Numbered from the stretch's first letter, positions 8,153-15,697 are shown. The stretch is DNA of 38,252 nt from Actinophytocola sp050699935 (GCF_050699935.1 NZ_JBOHGB010000062.1:1-38252); one strand, 5' to 3'. Program-made: numbers and translations. The notes: generated from the sequence alone by a model not told the origin.

Positions 8153-8183
8153 TTGCCTTGACGCGCGCGGGAATGTTTACGCT
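8153..8183 (+). promoter_or_regulatory. Candidate MerR-type promoter with 19-bp spacer
   Basis: TTGCCT (8153-8158) and TACGCT (8178-8183) are separated by 19 bp, the over-long spacing typical of promoters that MerR proteins activate. The -10 box ends 7 nt before the ATG at 8191, so the message would be leaderless. An alternative -35, TTGACG at 8158-8163, would be too close. Confidence 0.4.
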
Positions 8184-8190
8184 CGGGTGC

Positions 8191-8610
8191 ATGCGAATCG
8201 GCGAGCTCGCCCGGCGCGCGGGCACCACCACCCGCGCGCTGCGGTTCTATGAGTCCCAGGGGCTGTTGACGGCGCAGCGGTCGGCTAACGGCTACCGCGA
8301 GTACGACGAGGACGACCTGCGGCTGGTCACCGAGATCCGGACGCTGCAGACCGTCGGGCTCACGCTCGACGACACCCGGCCGTTCGTCGAGTGCCTGCGG
8401 GCCGGGCACTCCGCGGGCGACGCCTGCGAGGGCTCGATCCAGGTGTACCGGCGCAAGCTCGCTGAGGTGGACGCCTGCCTCGAGCGGCTCTCCACCGTCC
8501 GCGCCGAGCTGCACGACAAGCTCGCCGACGCGCTCGCCCGCCACCACGACGGTCCGGGCTTCACCGCTGACCCGTGCACGGTCGCCCACCCGACCAAGGA
8601 GCTGACATGA
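8191..8610 (+). CDS. MerR family transcriptional regulator
   Basis: This 139-residue regulator starts MRIGELARRAGTTTRALRFY, the winged-helix of MerR proteins, with the recognition segment GYREYDEDDLRLV. The coiled-coil dimer helix runs about residues 75-118. Cys residues occur at CLRAGHSAGDACEG and in DACLERL, plus one near the C-terminus (DPCTVAHP). They are not arranged as a SoxR iron-sulfur cluster, but metal or thiol sensing is possible. I chose the ATG at 8191 because it begins exactly at the conserved domain. The next gene is a thioredoxin, and two dyads lie at the end of this gene, so it may govern that thioredoxin. Confidence 0.88.
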   Translation: MRIGELARRAGTTTRALRFYESQGLLTAQRSANGYREYDEDDLRLVTEIRTLQTVGLTLDDTRPFVECLRAGHSAGDACEGSIQVYRRKLAEVDACLERLSTVRAELHDKLADALARHHDGPGFTADPCTVAHPTKELT

Positions 8611-8632
8611 CACCCCTTGTGTCAACCTCAAG
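8608..8632. promoter_or_regulatory. Overlapping dyads, possible MerR-family operator
   Basis: TGACAC-CCCTT-GTGTCA (8608-8624) is a perfect 6-bp inverted repeat beginning on the merR stop codon. It overlaps CTTGTG-N5-CTCAAG (8616-8632), a dyad of CTTG/CAAG type as often seen in MerR-family sites. No convincing -35/-10 pair surrounds it. Confidence 0.3.
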
Positions 8633-8767
8633 ATCGAATCAGGCCGAGGGCCTCGCACCCGCACCTCAGGGGAACGTGACGCAAGCCAGCCACAGGTACG
8701 TGACCAGGCAGAACCCTCCGTCCCCTAACGTAACCAACACAGTGAATTCCGGGGAGGCGGAACTCTC

Positions 8768-9097
8768 ATGACCGGCCTCCACGCGATCACCGACGACACG
8801 TTCGCCGAGGAGGTCCTGCGCAGCGACAGGCCCGTGCTGGTCGACTTCTGGGCCGCCTGGTGCCCGCCTTGCCGGATGATCGAGCCCGTACTCGCCGAGA
8901 TCGCCGAGGAACGCGCCGACCGGCTCGCCATCCGCAAGATCAACTCCGACGAGAACCAGCGGACCGCGATCGCCTACCACGTCCTGTCGCTGCCCACGAT
9001 GATCCTGTTCCGCGACGGCGAGCCGATCCGCACGTTCGTCGGCGCCCGCCCGAAGTCCCGCGTACTCGCCGACCTCGACGAGGCGCTGGGAACCTAG
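8768..9097 (+). CDS. Thioredoxin-like protein with WCPPC active site
   Basis: This 109-residue single-domain thioredoxin has its active site in FWAAWCPPCRMIEPVL (Cys at about 34 and 37) and the cis-proline loop LSLPTMILFRDG. The usual thioredoxin motif is CGPC; CPPC is a recognised variant that changes redox potential. There is no signal peptide, so it is cytoplasmic. GGGGAGGCGG lies upstream of the ATG. It follows a MerR regulator by 157 bp and may be its target. A second thioredoxin with the classical CGPC lies at 32619-32993, so this is probably a specialised paralogue. Confidence 0.92.
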   Translation: MTGLHAITDDTFAEEVLRSDRPVLVDFWAAWCPPCRMIEPVLAEIAEERADRLAIRKINSDENQRTAIAYHVLSLPTMILFRDGEPIRTFVGARPKSRVLADLDEALGT

Positions 9098-9999
9098 CGC
9101 CCCGCGCGGGTCCGGTGCATGCTGCGCACCTCCAGGCCGATCGCCGGGGTCGGCGCCGCCGCGCAGCTCGCCGGCCGCGCGGGCGAGACCTCACGCTCGG
9201 CCACCGTGACCCGCCACCGCGCGCCGCGATGCGCCACGGTCACGAGCCACCCGTCCCCGCCCGCCTCGACCGCCGTCACGCGCAGCGCGTCCGGATCCGG
9301 GTCGCCGACCCGTTCCCGCACCGCCAGCTCCGCGACCTGCCCGGCCGGCGGCCACGTGGAGCGGCCCCGGCAGTCGCCGGTCACCACCCCCGTCCCGGTG
9401 AGCAGCCGGCCACCGGCCGCGACGTTGAGCCGGCCGTACGCGTACCCGGTCGGCAGCAGCAGGGCGGTGGGGGAGAAGCGGTGCCCGCCGAGGTGCGTGC
9501 ACTCCCACACCGCCTCACCGTGCGACCCCGCCAGCGCGGCGGCGACCGGCCGGCCCCGCAGCGCGCAGCACACGTCCCGCCTGCCGTTCGTGCACACCAG
9601 CAGCATCGGGTCGGGCACGCGCTCGCCGAGCAACCCCGGCTCGCCCGCACCGGCCCGGGTGAAGTCCAGGTCCAGCAAGGCCTTCGGGTCGCCGACCACC
9701 GTCCGCTCGAGCCACGTGTTGCCCGGCCCAGTGTGCGCCAGGTACACGTGCCGGGGGACCGGGCGGTGCCGGTCGGGGTGGCTGCCCGGCCGCCGGATCA
9801 ACAGGATCCGCACCCCGGTGCCCGCCGCGAGCGCGGCGAGCTCACGGGACACGCCGGGGTCGAGGTGGCTCGCCGACAGCGCGTCGCGACCCCACGGACC
9901 GGGCTGCTCCAGACACAACCAGGACCGTGCCATGGCCGCGGTCCCGGCCAGCGGCTCCCCGATCTCCTCGGCCAGTGCCGAGCAGCGCTGCGTCTGCAT
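9094..9999 (-). CDS. Sucrase/ferredoxin-like family protein
   Basis: This 301-residue protein is of the Suc_Fer-like family, a thioredoxin-fold [2Fe-2S] ferredoxin type. Likely cluster ligands are in CTNGRRDVCCALRGRP (about residues 135-150) and in ECTHLGGHRFSPTALLLP (about 165-182), where the HxGGHRF motif is diagnostic. The C-terminal 80 residues are more variable. The role is presumed electron transfer or reduction; the partner is unknown. The gene converges on the thioredoxin with a 4-nt overlap of coding ends. No terminator fits between them. Confidence 0.85.
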   Translation of the reverse strand: MQTQRCSALAEEIGEPLAGTAAMARSWLCLEQPGPWGRDALSASHLDPGVSRELAALAAGTGVRILLIRRPGSHPDRHRPVPRHVYLAHTGPGNTWLERTVVGDPKALLDLDFTRAGAGEPGLLGERVPDPMLLVCTNGRRDVCCALRGRPVAAALAGSHGEAVWECTHLGGHRFSPTALLLPTGYAYGRLNVAAGGRLLTGTGVVTGDCRGRSTWPPAGQVAELAVRERVGDPDPDALRVTAVEAGGDGWLVTVAHRGARWRVTVAEREVSPARPASCAAAPTPAIGLEVRSMHRTRAGR

Positions 10000-10127
10000 C
10001 CACTCCAGACTCTCATGCCCACCCGGCCGCTCCTCGCCGCGTTCGGCGATCGCCCTCCGAATCCCCGTGACGCTACAAGCGAACGGTTGGCCCGGTTAAT
10101 GAATTACGACGCGCCCGAGGGAATCCA

Positions 10128-10133
10128 TAGGGT
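10128..10133 (+). promoter_or_regulatory. -10 box for leaderless ABC exporter message
   Basis: TAGGGT ends 6 nt before the ATG at 10140. A weak -35 (TTACGA at 10104-10109) lies 18 bp upstream. No purine-rich ribosome site at proper spacing is present. Confidence 0.45.
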
Positions 10134-10139
10134 TGGGAC

Positions 10140-11855
10140 ATGCGCCTCAAGGTCCCCTACGCCGATCCCGGCGTTCCGGACGCTCGGGGCGGGCTCCGCT
10201 ATCTGTTGTGGTTGGTGAGAAAGCAACCTGGCCGGGTGTGCCTCGGCATGCTGTTCGGCAGCTCCTGGATGCTCGGCCTCGTCGTCCCGCCGTACCTGAT
10301 CGCCCACGCCATCGACGACGGGCTGCGCGCACGCGACCTGTCCACCCTCTGGCTCTGGGTCGGCCTGATCCTCGCCGCCGGGATGGCCAACTCCGTGATC
10401 GGGATCCTGCGCCACCGCACGATGACCTTCGTCCGGCTCGACGCCGGCTTGCGCACCGTCCAGGTCGTGGTCCGCCATGCCGTCCGCGTCGGTGCCGAGC
10501 TGCCGCGCCGGGTCAGCACCGGTGAGGTCGTCTCCATCGGCGCCGCCGACCTCGACCGCATCATGCGCACGATGACCAGCACCGGCCCCGGCGTGGGCGC
10601 GGTCGTCTCCTACGCCGCGGTGGCCGTGCTGCTCGTCGGCATCTCCCCGCTGATCGCGCTCGTCGTCCTGCTCGGCGTGCCCACCCTGCTGGTCTCCCTC
10701 GGCCCGCTGCTGAACCGGATGCGCGACGCCGAGACCGCCTACCGCGAGCAGCAGGGCGCACTCGCCGCCCGCGCCGGCGACATGGTCGCGGGCCTACGGG
10801 TGCTGTGCGGCATCGGCGGCAAGGACCGGTTCGCGCGGCGCTACCACCGCGAGTCCCGCGAGCTGCGCGAGGAGGGCTACCGGGTCGGCGCGGTCGCCAG
10901 CTGGATCGAGGCCGTCACGATCGGCCTGCCCGCCCTCTTCCTCGCCACCGTCACCTGGCTCGCCGCCCGCATGACGGCGGCCGGCGAGATCACCGTCGGC
11001 GAGATGGTCGCGGTGTACGGCTACGTCGCGGTGCTCGCCACCCCCGTGTACTTCCTGATCGAGGGCGCGCAGGACATCAACCGCGGGCTCGTCGCCGCGC
11101 GCCGCGTGGTCCGCGTGCTCAACCTCCGGCCCACCGTTCCCGACCGCGCCACCACTCCCTGCCCGCCCCGGCCCGCCGACCTCCACGACCCCCGGTCCGG
11201 GCTCACCGTGCACCCGAGCGAGCTGCTCGCGGTCGCCGCCGCCGCGCCGGCCGACGCGCTCGCCGTGGTCGACCGGCTCGGCCACTACGTCGACTCCGAC
11301 ACCACCTGGGACGGCCGCCCCCTCGCCGCCATGCCCGTCGACGAGGTCCGCCGCCGCATCCTCGTGGCCGACAACGACGCCTACCTGTTCGCCGGCCCGC
11401 TGCGTGACGCGGTCGCCACCGAACGCGACCACGACGACCGCGAGATCCACGCCGCCGTCCACACCGCCGCCGCGGCCGACATCGTCACCGGCCTGCCGGA
11501 CGAGCTCGCCTCCTACGTCGAGGCGCAGGGCCGGGACCTCTCCGGCGGCCAGCGCCAGCGGCTGCGGCTGACCCGCGCCCTGCTCGCCGACCCCGAGGTG
11601 CTGATCCTCGTCGAGCCGACCTCCGCGGTCGACGCGCACACCGAGTCGGTCATCGCCGACCGGCTGCGCGAGGCCCGCCGCGGCCGGGCCACGGTCGTCA
11701 TCGGCACCTCCCCGTTGCTGCTCGATCGCGCCGACCGCGTCGCCTTCCTCTCCGACGGCCGGGTCGTCGCCACCGGCAGCCATACCGACCTCCTCGCCAC
11801 CGAGCCCGGCTACCGGTCCCTCGCGTACCGCGGCAGCGAGGAGGAGCTGGTGTGA
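10140..11855 (+). CDS. ABC exporter half-transporter with degenerate ATPase domain
   Basis: This 571-residue type IV ABC exporter subunit has six membrane helices (about 30-310) and an NBD (about 345-571). The NBD keeps the signature LSGGQRQR (about residue 467) but has lost the Walker A P-loop: the region holding GxxGxGKS reads VHPSELLAVAAAAPADALAV. Walker B is LILVEPTS rather than LILDEPTS, and the H-loop His is Ser (VVIGTSPLLL). It therefore cannot bind or hydrolyse ATP by itself but can lend a signature motif to a partner. The partner gene overlaps its stop codon. The substrate is unknown; a drug, lipid or peptide exporter is likely. Confidence 0.9.
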   Translation: MRLKVPYADPGVPDARGGLRYLLWLVRKQPGRVCLGMLFGSSWMLGLVVPPYLIAHAIDDGLRARDLSTLWLWVGLILAAGMANSVIGILRHRTMTFVRLDAGLRTVQVVVRHAVRVGAELPRRVSTGEVVSIGAADLDRIMRTMTSTGPGVGAVVSYAAVAVLLVGISPLIALVVLLGVPTLLVSLGPLLNRMRDAETAYREQQGALAARAGDMVAGLRVLCGIGGKDRFARRYHRESRELREEGYRVGAVASWIEAVTIGLPALFLATVTWLAARMTAAGEITVGEMVAVYGYVAVLATPVYFLIEGAQDINRGLVAARRVVRVLNLRPTVPDRATTPCPPRPADLHDPRSGLTVHPSELLAVAAAAPADALAVVDRLGHYVDSDTTWDGRPLAAMPVDEVRRRILVADNDAYLFAGPLRDAVATERDHDDREIHAAVHTAAAADIVTGLPDELASYVEAQGRDLSGGQRQRLRLTRALLADPEVLILVEPTSAVDAHTESVIADRLREARRGRATVVIGTSPLLLDRADRVAFLSDGRVVATGSHTDLLATEPGYRSLAYRGSEEELV

Positions 11856-13669
11856 CGGCACGCGCGCGGGCACCCGTGATCCCGACCGAACACGGCTGGC
11901 GGCTGCCCATCGCCGACCGGGCCGCGGTACGGCGCGCCAACCGCGAGCTCGTCACCACCGACAGGCGCGGCACCGTCCTCGTGCTGCTGACCAACTCCCT
12001 CGCCGCCGCGGCCGGACTCGCCCCGCCCTGGCTGATCGGCCGCATCGTCAACCACGTGGAGGGCGGCCGGCCCGCCGTGTCCACAGTGGACCTGCTGGCG
12101 CTCGCGATCGTCGGCTTCGCGGTCGCCCAGGTGCTGCTCACCCGCTTCGCCCACTACCTGGCCCACCGCTTCGCCGAGCGCGCGCTGGCCCGGCTGCGTG
12201 AGGAGTTCGTCGACCGCACGCTCGCGCTGCCGACCTCGGTCGTGGAGCGCGCCGGCACGGGCGACCTCATGGCCCGCACCACCGGCGACATCGCCGTCGT
12301 CGGCGGCGCCCTGCGCGACGCGGCACCCGAGGTGTTCGTCGGCACCCTGCAGACCGTGTTCATCCTCGGCGCCGTGTTCGTGCTCGACCCGCTGCTCGGG
12401 CTCAGCGCGCTGACCGGCATCAGCGGGCTCTGGCTCGCCGCCCGCTGGTACCTGCGTCGCGCCCGCGACGCCTACCTCGCCGAGGGCGCGGCCAACTCCG
12501 AGATGTCCGAGACGCTCGCCGCCACCGCGGACGGTGCCCGCACGGTCGAGGCGTTCGGCCTGCAACGCCGCCGCGTGCGGGCCGGCGACCGGCGGGTGGC
12601 CGAGGCGTACCGCACCCGCGTGTACACCCTCTACCTGCGCAGCGTGCTGTTTCCGCAGATCGACTTCTCCTACGTCGTGTCGACCGGTGTCGTCCTCGTC
12701 GTCGGTGGACTGCTCTACACCGGCGGCCTCACCAGCCTCGGCGCGGTGGTCTCGGCGGCGCTCTACACGATGCAGCTCGTCGAACCGCTCAACCGCGTGC
12801 TGATGTGGATCGAGAACCTCCAGCGCAGCAGCGCCTCAATGGCCCGCCTCAAGGGCGTCGGTGCCGCCGCGTCCACGGCCGGCGAGGGGCCTGGCGCCGG
12901 CGGCCACCCGCGCGACGACCGCATCGAGGTCCGCGGCGTCAGCTACGCCTACCACAGCACCACCGACCAAGCCACCGACCAACCCGGACACCGCGATGTC
13001 CTGCACGACGTCGACCTCGACGTGGTGCCGGGGGAGCGGCTCGCGATCGTCGGCCCGTCCGGCGCCGGCAAGTCCACGCTCGGCCGGCTGCTCGCCGGCG
13101 TCGACGCGCCCCGCACGGGCGCGGTGACGGTCGGGGGCGTGCCGGTGGCCGGCCTGCCGCCCGAAGAGCTGCGCCGCCGGATCGTCCTGGTCACCCAGGA
13201 GCACCACGTGTTCATCGGCACCGTGCGGGACAACCTCGCGATCGCGGCGCCCACCGCCACCGACACCGACCTGCTCGCCGCGCTCGTCGCCGTCGACGCC
13301 GAGTGGGTGGGTGAGCTGCCCGCCGGCCTCGGCACCGAGCTCGGCGCGGGCGGTGTCGCGCTCGACGCCGCCCAGGCCCAGCAGCTCGCGCTCGCTCGAG
13401 TGGTGCTCGCCGACCCGCACACGGTGATCCTCGACGAGGCCACCGCGCTGCTCGACCCAGCCACCGCCCGGCACGCCGAGCGCGCGATGGGTGCGGTCCT
13501 CGCCGGACGCACGGTGATCGCCATCGCGCACCGGCTGCACACCGCGCACTACGCCGACCGCGTCGCGGTCATGGCCGGCGGTCGGATCACCGAGCTCGGC
13601 AGCCACGACGAGCTCGTCGGCGCCGGGGGAGCGTACGAACGGCTGTGGCGGTCCTGGCACGGCGCATAA
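11852..13669 (+). CDS. ABC exporter half-transporter, catalytic partner
   Basis: This 605-residue partner subunit has a transmembrane domain (about 35-330) and an NBD (about 350-605). Walker A is intact (GPSGAGKSTLGRLLAG, about residue 400), as are the Q-loop (LVTQEHHVF), Walker B (VILDEATALLD, about 524) and the H-loop His (IAIAHRLH). The signature motif is lost: LDAAQAQQ replaces LSGGQxQR (about 504). It starts with GTG overlapping the upstream stop (GTGA), so the two are made together as a heterodimer. Only one composite ATP site, made from this Walker A/B and the partner's LSGGQ, should work. Confidence 0.92.
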   Translation: MTARARAPVIPTEHGWRLPIADRAAVRRANRELVTTDRRGTVLVLLTNSLAAAAGLAPPWLIGRIVNHVEGGRPAVSTVDLLALAIVGFAVAQVLLTRFAHYLAHRFAERALARLREEFVDRTLALPTSVVERAGTGDLMARTTGDIAVVGGALRDAAPEVFVGTLQTVFILGAVFVLDPLLGLSALTGISGLWLAARWYLRRARDAYLAEGAANSEMSETLAATADGARTVEAFGLQRRRVRAGDRRVAEAYRTRVYTLYLRSVLFPQIDFSYVVSTGVVLVVGGLLYTGGLTSLGAVVSAALYTMQLVEPLNRVLMWIENLQRSSASMARLKGVGAAASTAGEGPGAGGHPRDDRIEVRGVSYAYHSTTDQATDQPGHRDVLHDVDLDVVPGERLAIVGPSGAGKSTLGRLLAGVDAPRTGAVTVGGVPVAGLPPEELRRRIVLVTQEHHVFIGTVRDNLAIAAPTATDTDLLAALVAVDAEWVGELPAGLGTELGAGGVALDAAQAQQLALARVVLADPHTVILDEATALLDPATARHAERAMGAVLAGRTVIAIAHRLHTAHYADRVAVMAGGRITELGSHDELVGAGGAYERLWRSWHGA

Positions 13670-13687
13670 GACGCCACGGCGACTTGT

Positions 13688-14641
13688 CTACGTATCGACT
13701 TGTCCATATCTGGCAACGAGTTCCGCGCCGATCCGCGCCAGCTCCGCCTCGACCGCCGGCGAGTCGACCACCTCGATCGTCGCACCCCAGCCGGCGATCC
13801 GCTCGGCGATCGACAGCGGCAGGTGCGCGGCCAGCAGGACGCGGACGCGCCCACCACGCTCCTCGCCGAGCACCTCGCAGTGCCGGCCGAACTGCCGCTC
13901 GAGAACGTGCACGAACCGGTGTTCGATCAGCACGACGGCCGACACGGGGGAGCGGCGCCGCTCGACCTCGGTGACGACCTCGTCCCACGCCTCGGCGAGC
14001 TCGAAGTCGTCCGGCCGGCCGGCCTCCTCACCGGTGAGGACCGCCTCGTCGATGCGGTCGACGCGGAAGGTGCGCCGGCCGCGCTCGGTGCCGGCGACGA
14101 GGTACCAGACGTCGTCCTTGTCGACGAGGCCCCACGGGTCGACGACCCGCTCGGTGCGGTCCCGACTCCGGCTCCGGTAGGCGAACCGGACCTTCCGCCG
14201 CGCGACCACCGCGCGCTGCAGCAGCTCGACCGTCGTCGGCCGCTCGCGGCCCTGCCCACCCCAGCGCACCGGGTCGATCACGACGGCGCCGGCGGCCGCC
14301 TCGGCGTCCGCACGGAAGGTCTGGGGGAGCGCGCGTACGAGCTTGCGCAGCGCCGCCTTGGCGTCCGGGGCGACCGCGGCCGCCGGACCGACGAGCAGGA
14401 ACAGCGCCCGCGCCTCGGTGGCGGTCAGTCCACTGAGGTCAGTGCGGGCGCCGCCGACGAGCGACCAGCCACCGCGGCGGCCGGGTTGCGGGTAGACCGG
14501 GATGCCGGCGGCGGACAAGGCCTCCAGGTCGCGGCGAGCCGTGGCCACGGACACCTCGAGCTCCGCGGCGACCTCCGCGGCGGTGACCCGGCCACGCGAC
14601 TGCATGAGCAACAGGGTGGCCACGAGGCGGTCCGCACGCAT
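13688..14641 (-). CDS. HTH/WYL-domain transcriptional regulator
   Basis: This 317-residue regulator has a helix-turn-helix in residues 1-60 (RADRLVATLLLMQSRGRVTA, then VAAELEVSVATARRDLEAL). The WYL domain spans about 135-215 (DPWGLVDKDDVWYLVAGTERG, then RRTFRVDRID), and the C-terminal extension follows. I chose the ATG at 14641, where the conserved domain begins; MCG at 14650 is an alternative, while the longer frame runs through the operator palindrome and is implausible. It is divergent from a VOC gene, and the perfect palindrome at 14658-14688 sits directly before its start. It probably represses itself and the VOC gene. Confidence 0.88.
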   Translation of the reverse strand: MRADRLVATLLLMQSRGRVTAAEVAAELEVSVATARRDLEALSAAGIPVYPQPGRRGGWSLVGGARTDLSGLTATEARALFLLVGPAAAVAPDAKAALRKLVRALPQTFRADAEAAAGAVVIDPVRWGGQGRERPTTVELLQRAVVARRKVRFAYRSRSRDRTERVVDPWGLVDKDDVWYLVAGTERGRRTFRVDRIDEAVLTGEEAGRPDDFELAEAWDEVVTEVERRRSPVSAVVLIEHRFVHVLERQFGRHCEVLGEERGGRVRVLLAAHLPLSIAERIAGWGATIEVVDSPAVEAELARIGAELVARYGQVDT

Positions 14642-14657
14642 GCCGCACATGCTCGCA

Positions 14658-14688
14658 GTCAAAGTGCTCGGTTGGTGAGCACTTTGAC
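14658..14688. promoter_or_regulatory. 31-bp perfect palindrome, probable WYL-regulator operator
   Basis: GTCAAAGTGCTC (14658-14669) and GAGCACTTTGAC (14677-14688) are perfect inverted 12-mers around a 7-bp spacer GGTTGGT. It lies 16 bp upstream of the regulator start and 59 bp upstream of the VOC gene, between divergent genes, the place expected for an operator of a dimeric regulator. Confidence 0.75.
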
Positions 14689-14747
14689 GTGGATGCTGGT
14701 TCCAGGCAACGACATCAGAGCCATCAGATCGAGGAAGGGACAGGCCA

Positions 14748-15149
14748 ATGCTGCGAGGCTTCGCGACCGTCAACTACTTCGCCGACGACCTGGACGCCGC
14801 CCGGAAGTGGTACGCCGAGCTCCTGGGCGTCGACGCGTACTTCGAGGTGCCGGGCGGATATATCGAGTTCCGCATCGGGGACTACAGCGACGAGCTCGGC
14901 ATCGTCCAGCGGGCGTACCAGCCGCATCCGACGGAGAAGCCGGCCGGCGAGGTGATCTACTGGGCGGTGGACGACGTGCGGGCGACGCTCGACAGGTTGC
15001 TCGCCCTGGGCGCCACGGAACACCAGCCGATCACGACGCGGGGCGACGGCTTCGTCACGGCGTCGGTGGTGGACCCGTTCGGCAACATGCTGGGCTTCAT
15101 GTACAACCAGCACTACCTCGACATCCTGCGGGAGAGGGCCACCGACTAG
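14748..15149 (+). CDS. VOC family protein
   Basis: This 133-residue single-domain glyoxalase/bleomycin-resistance fold protein starts LRGFATVNYFADDLDAARKW and ends with the metal-strand segment VVDPFGNMLGFMYN. Two beta-alpha-beta-beta-beta modules are recognisable (about 5-60 and 70-125). Such proteins may be metal-dependent enzymes, binders or immunity proteins. The neighbouring WYL regulator and 31-bp operator indicate inducible expression, so the ligand of the regulator may also be the substrate. The dif-like site begins 3 bp after its stop codon. Confidence 0.88.
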   Translation: MLRGFATVNYFADDLDAARKWYAELLGVDAYFEVPGGYIEFRIGDYSDELGIVQRAYQPHPTEKPAGEVIYWAVDDVRATLDRLLALGATEHQPITTRGDGFVTASVVDPFGNMLGFMYNQHYLDILRERATD

Positions 15150-15151
15150 TT

Positions 15152-15179
15152 AGTTGACATAATGTAGATTATCGAACTA
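15152..15179. other. Candidate chromosomal dif site (XerC/XerD recombination)
   Basis: In a GC-rich genome this 28-bp segment is strikingly AT-rich and has dif architecture: an 11-bp arm AGTTGACATAA, a 6-bp centre TGTAGA and an 11-bp arm TTATCGAACTA. Read on the minus strand it contains CGATAAT, two bases, then ACATTATGTCAA, which as I recall is the actinobacterial dif pattern. It also resembles the E. coli dif core CATAATGTATATTATG. Nested inverted repeats are present: ACTAGTT (15145-15151) with AACTAGT (15175-15181), and ATAAT (15159-15163) with ATTAT (15168-15172). The role would be chromosome dimer resolution at the terminus by XerC/XerD with FtsK. The site lies outside any gene. Confidence 0.75.
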
Positions 15180-15249
15180 GTGGGTGGGAGTCTCGTTTGG
15201 TGCGAGAACTCCATCGCGCCGGCGCCATTGGGCACACAAGATGCGGCGC

Positions 15250-15342
15250 ATGACAGAAACCGCACCGAGCTATCGTCCGCTGCCGCAAGTCACCGACCGG
15301 ACGACATGGCAGGCGAAGCTCGATCAACTCCGCGTCGAGGAA
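15250..15342 (+). pseudogene. 5' stub of a DUF899 (thioredoxin-like) gene
   Basis: From the ATG at 15250 the frame encodes a segment starting MTETAPSYRPLPQV and continuing DRTTWQAKLDQLRVEE. This matches the usual N-terminus of DUF899 proteins (MTET..Y..LP.V.DR.TWQA.LD.LRV.E), which normally continue with KAHTREGDAIAAARRRLP. Here the similarity stops at residue 31, and the frame runs on through non-coding-like, lower-GC sequence. The full family length is over 200 residues, so only a stub remains, probably left by a deletion near the dif site. The match is from memory of the family. Confidence 0.55.
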
Positions 15343-15412
15343 AGGCCCATTCCGAGCAGCACCGCTATCGACGCGTCAGGTCCATTTTCGTCAAGTGACG
15401 TAACTGCGGTGG

Positions 15413-15610
15413 TCAGGCGGCCTGCGCCGCTTCGACGAGGACGCGCTCCACGCGGGCGAGCAGCGATGCACGACGCAGGCACCAGACCCGGAACGCACGC
15501 CGGTCGTTCGCGTCGAGGGCCGCATCGATCTGCGCGTCCGTGTTCTGGATGCAGATCTGCAGACCGCTGATCTCCGCGCTGGCGTCGTTCTTCGCAACAG
15601 ACTGGGACAT
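15413..15610 (-). CDS. Small hypothetical helical protein (65 aa)
   Basis: This short frame encodes a mostly helical protein with heptad-like hydrophobics (IDAALDANDRRAFRVW, then LRRASLLARVERVLVEAAQ). I do not recognise a family. Residue composition is protein-like rather than the Arg/Ala/Pro-rich pattern of wrong-frame reading here. The ribosome site before the ATG at 15610 is weak. It lies between the DUF899 stub and the GGDEF-EAL gene, close to the dif candidate. It may be a real small gene or a remnant. Confidence 0.5.
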   Translation of the reverse strand: MSQSVAKNDASAEISGLQICIQNTDAQIDAALDANDRRAFRVWCLRRASLLARVERVLVEAAQAA

Positions 15611-15697
15611 ACGCGCACCGCCACTGGCTCGGTGAGAATCGTCCTCCCATGGTCGCGCGCGGCCCTCAACTGACGGTTGAGTCCGGCTTGTCGCGCG

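Noticed and set aside
8669..8698. GGGGAAC followed by GTAC as a SigR promoter for the WCPPC thioredoxin
   Set aside because: The spacing is about 19-20 bp to a poor GTA match rather than 18 bp to GTT, so the evidence is too weak.
15152..15179. The AT-rich segment at 15152-15179 as an ordinary TTGACA promoter
   Set aside because: TTGACA is present, but no -10 box lies 16-19 bp away with a gene behind it, and the dif architecture explains the whole segment better.
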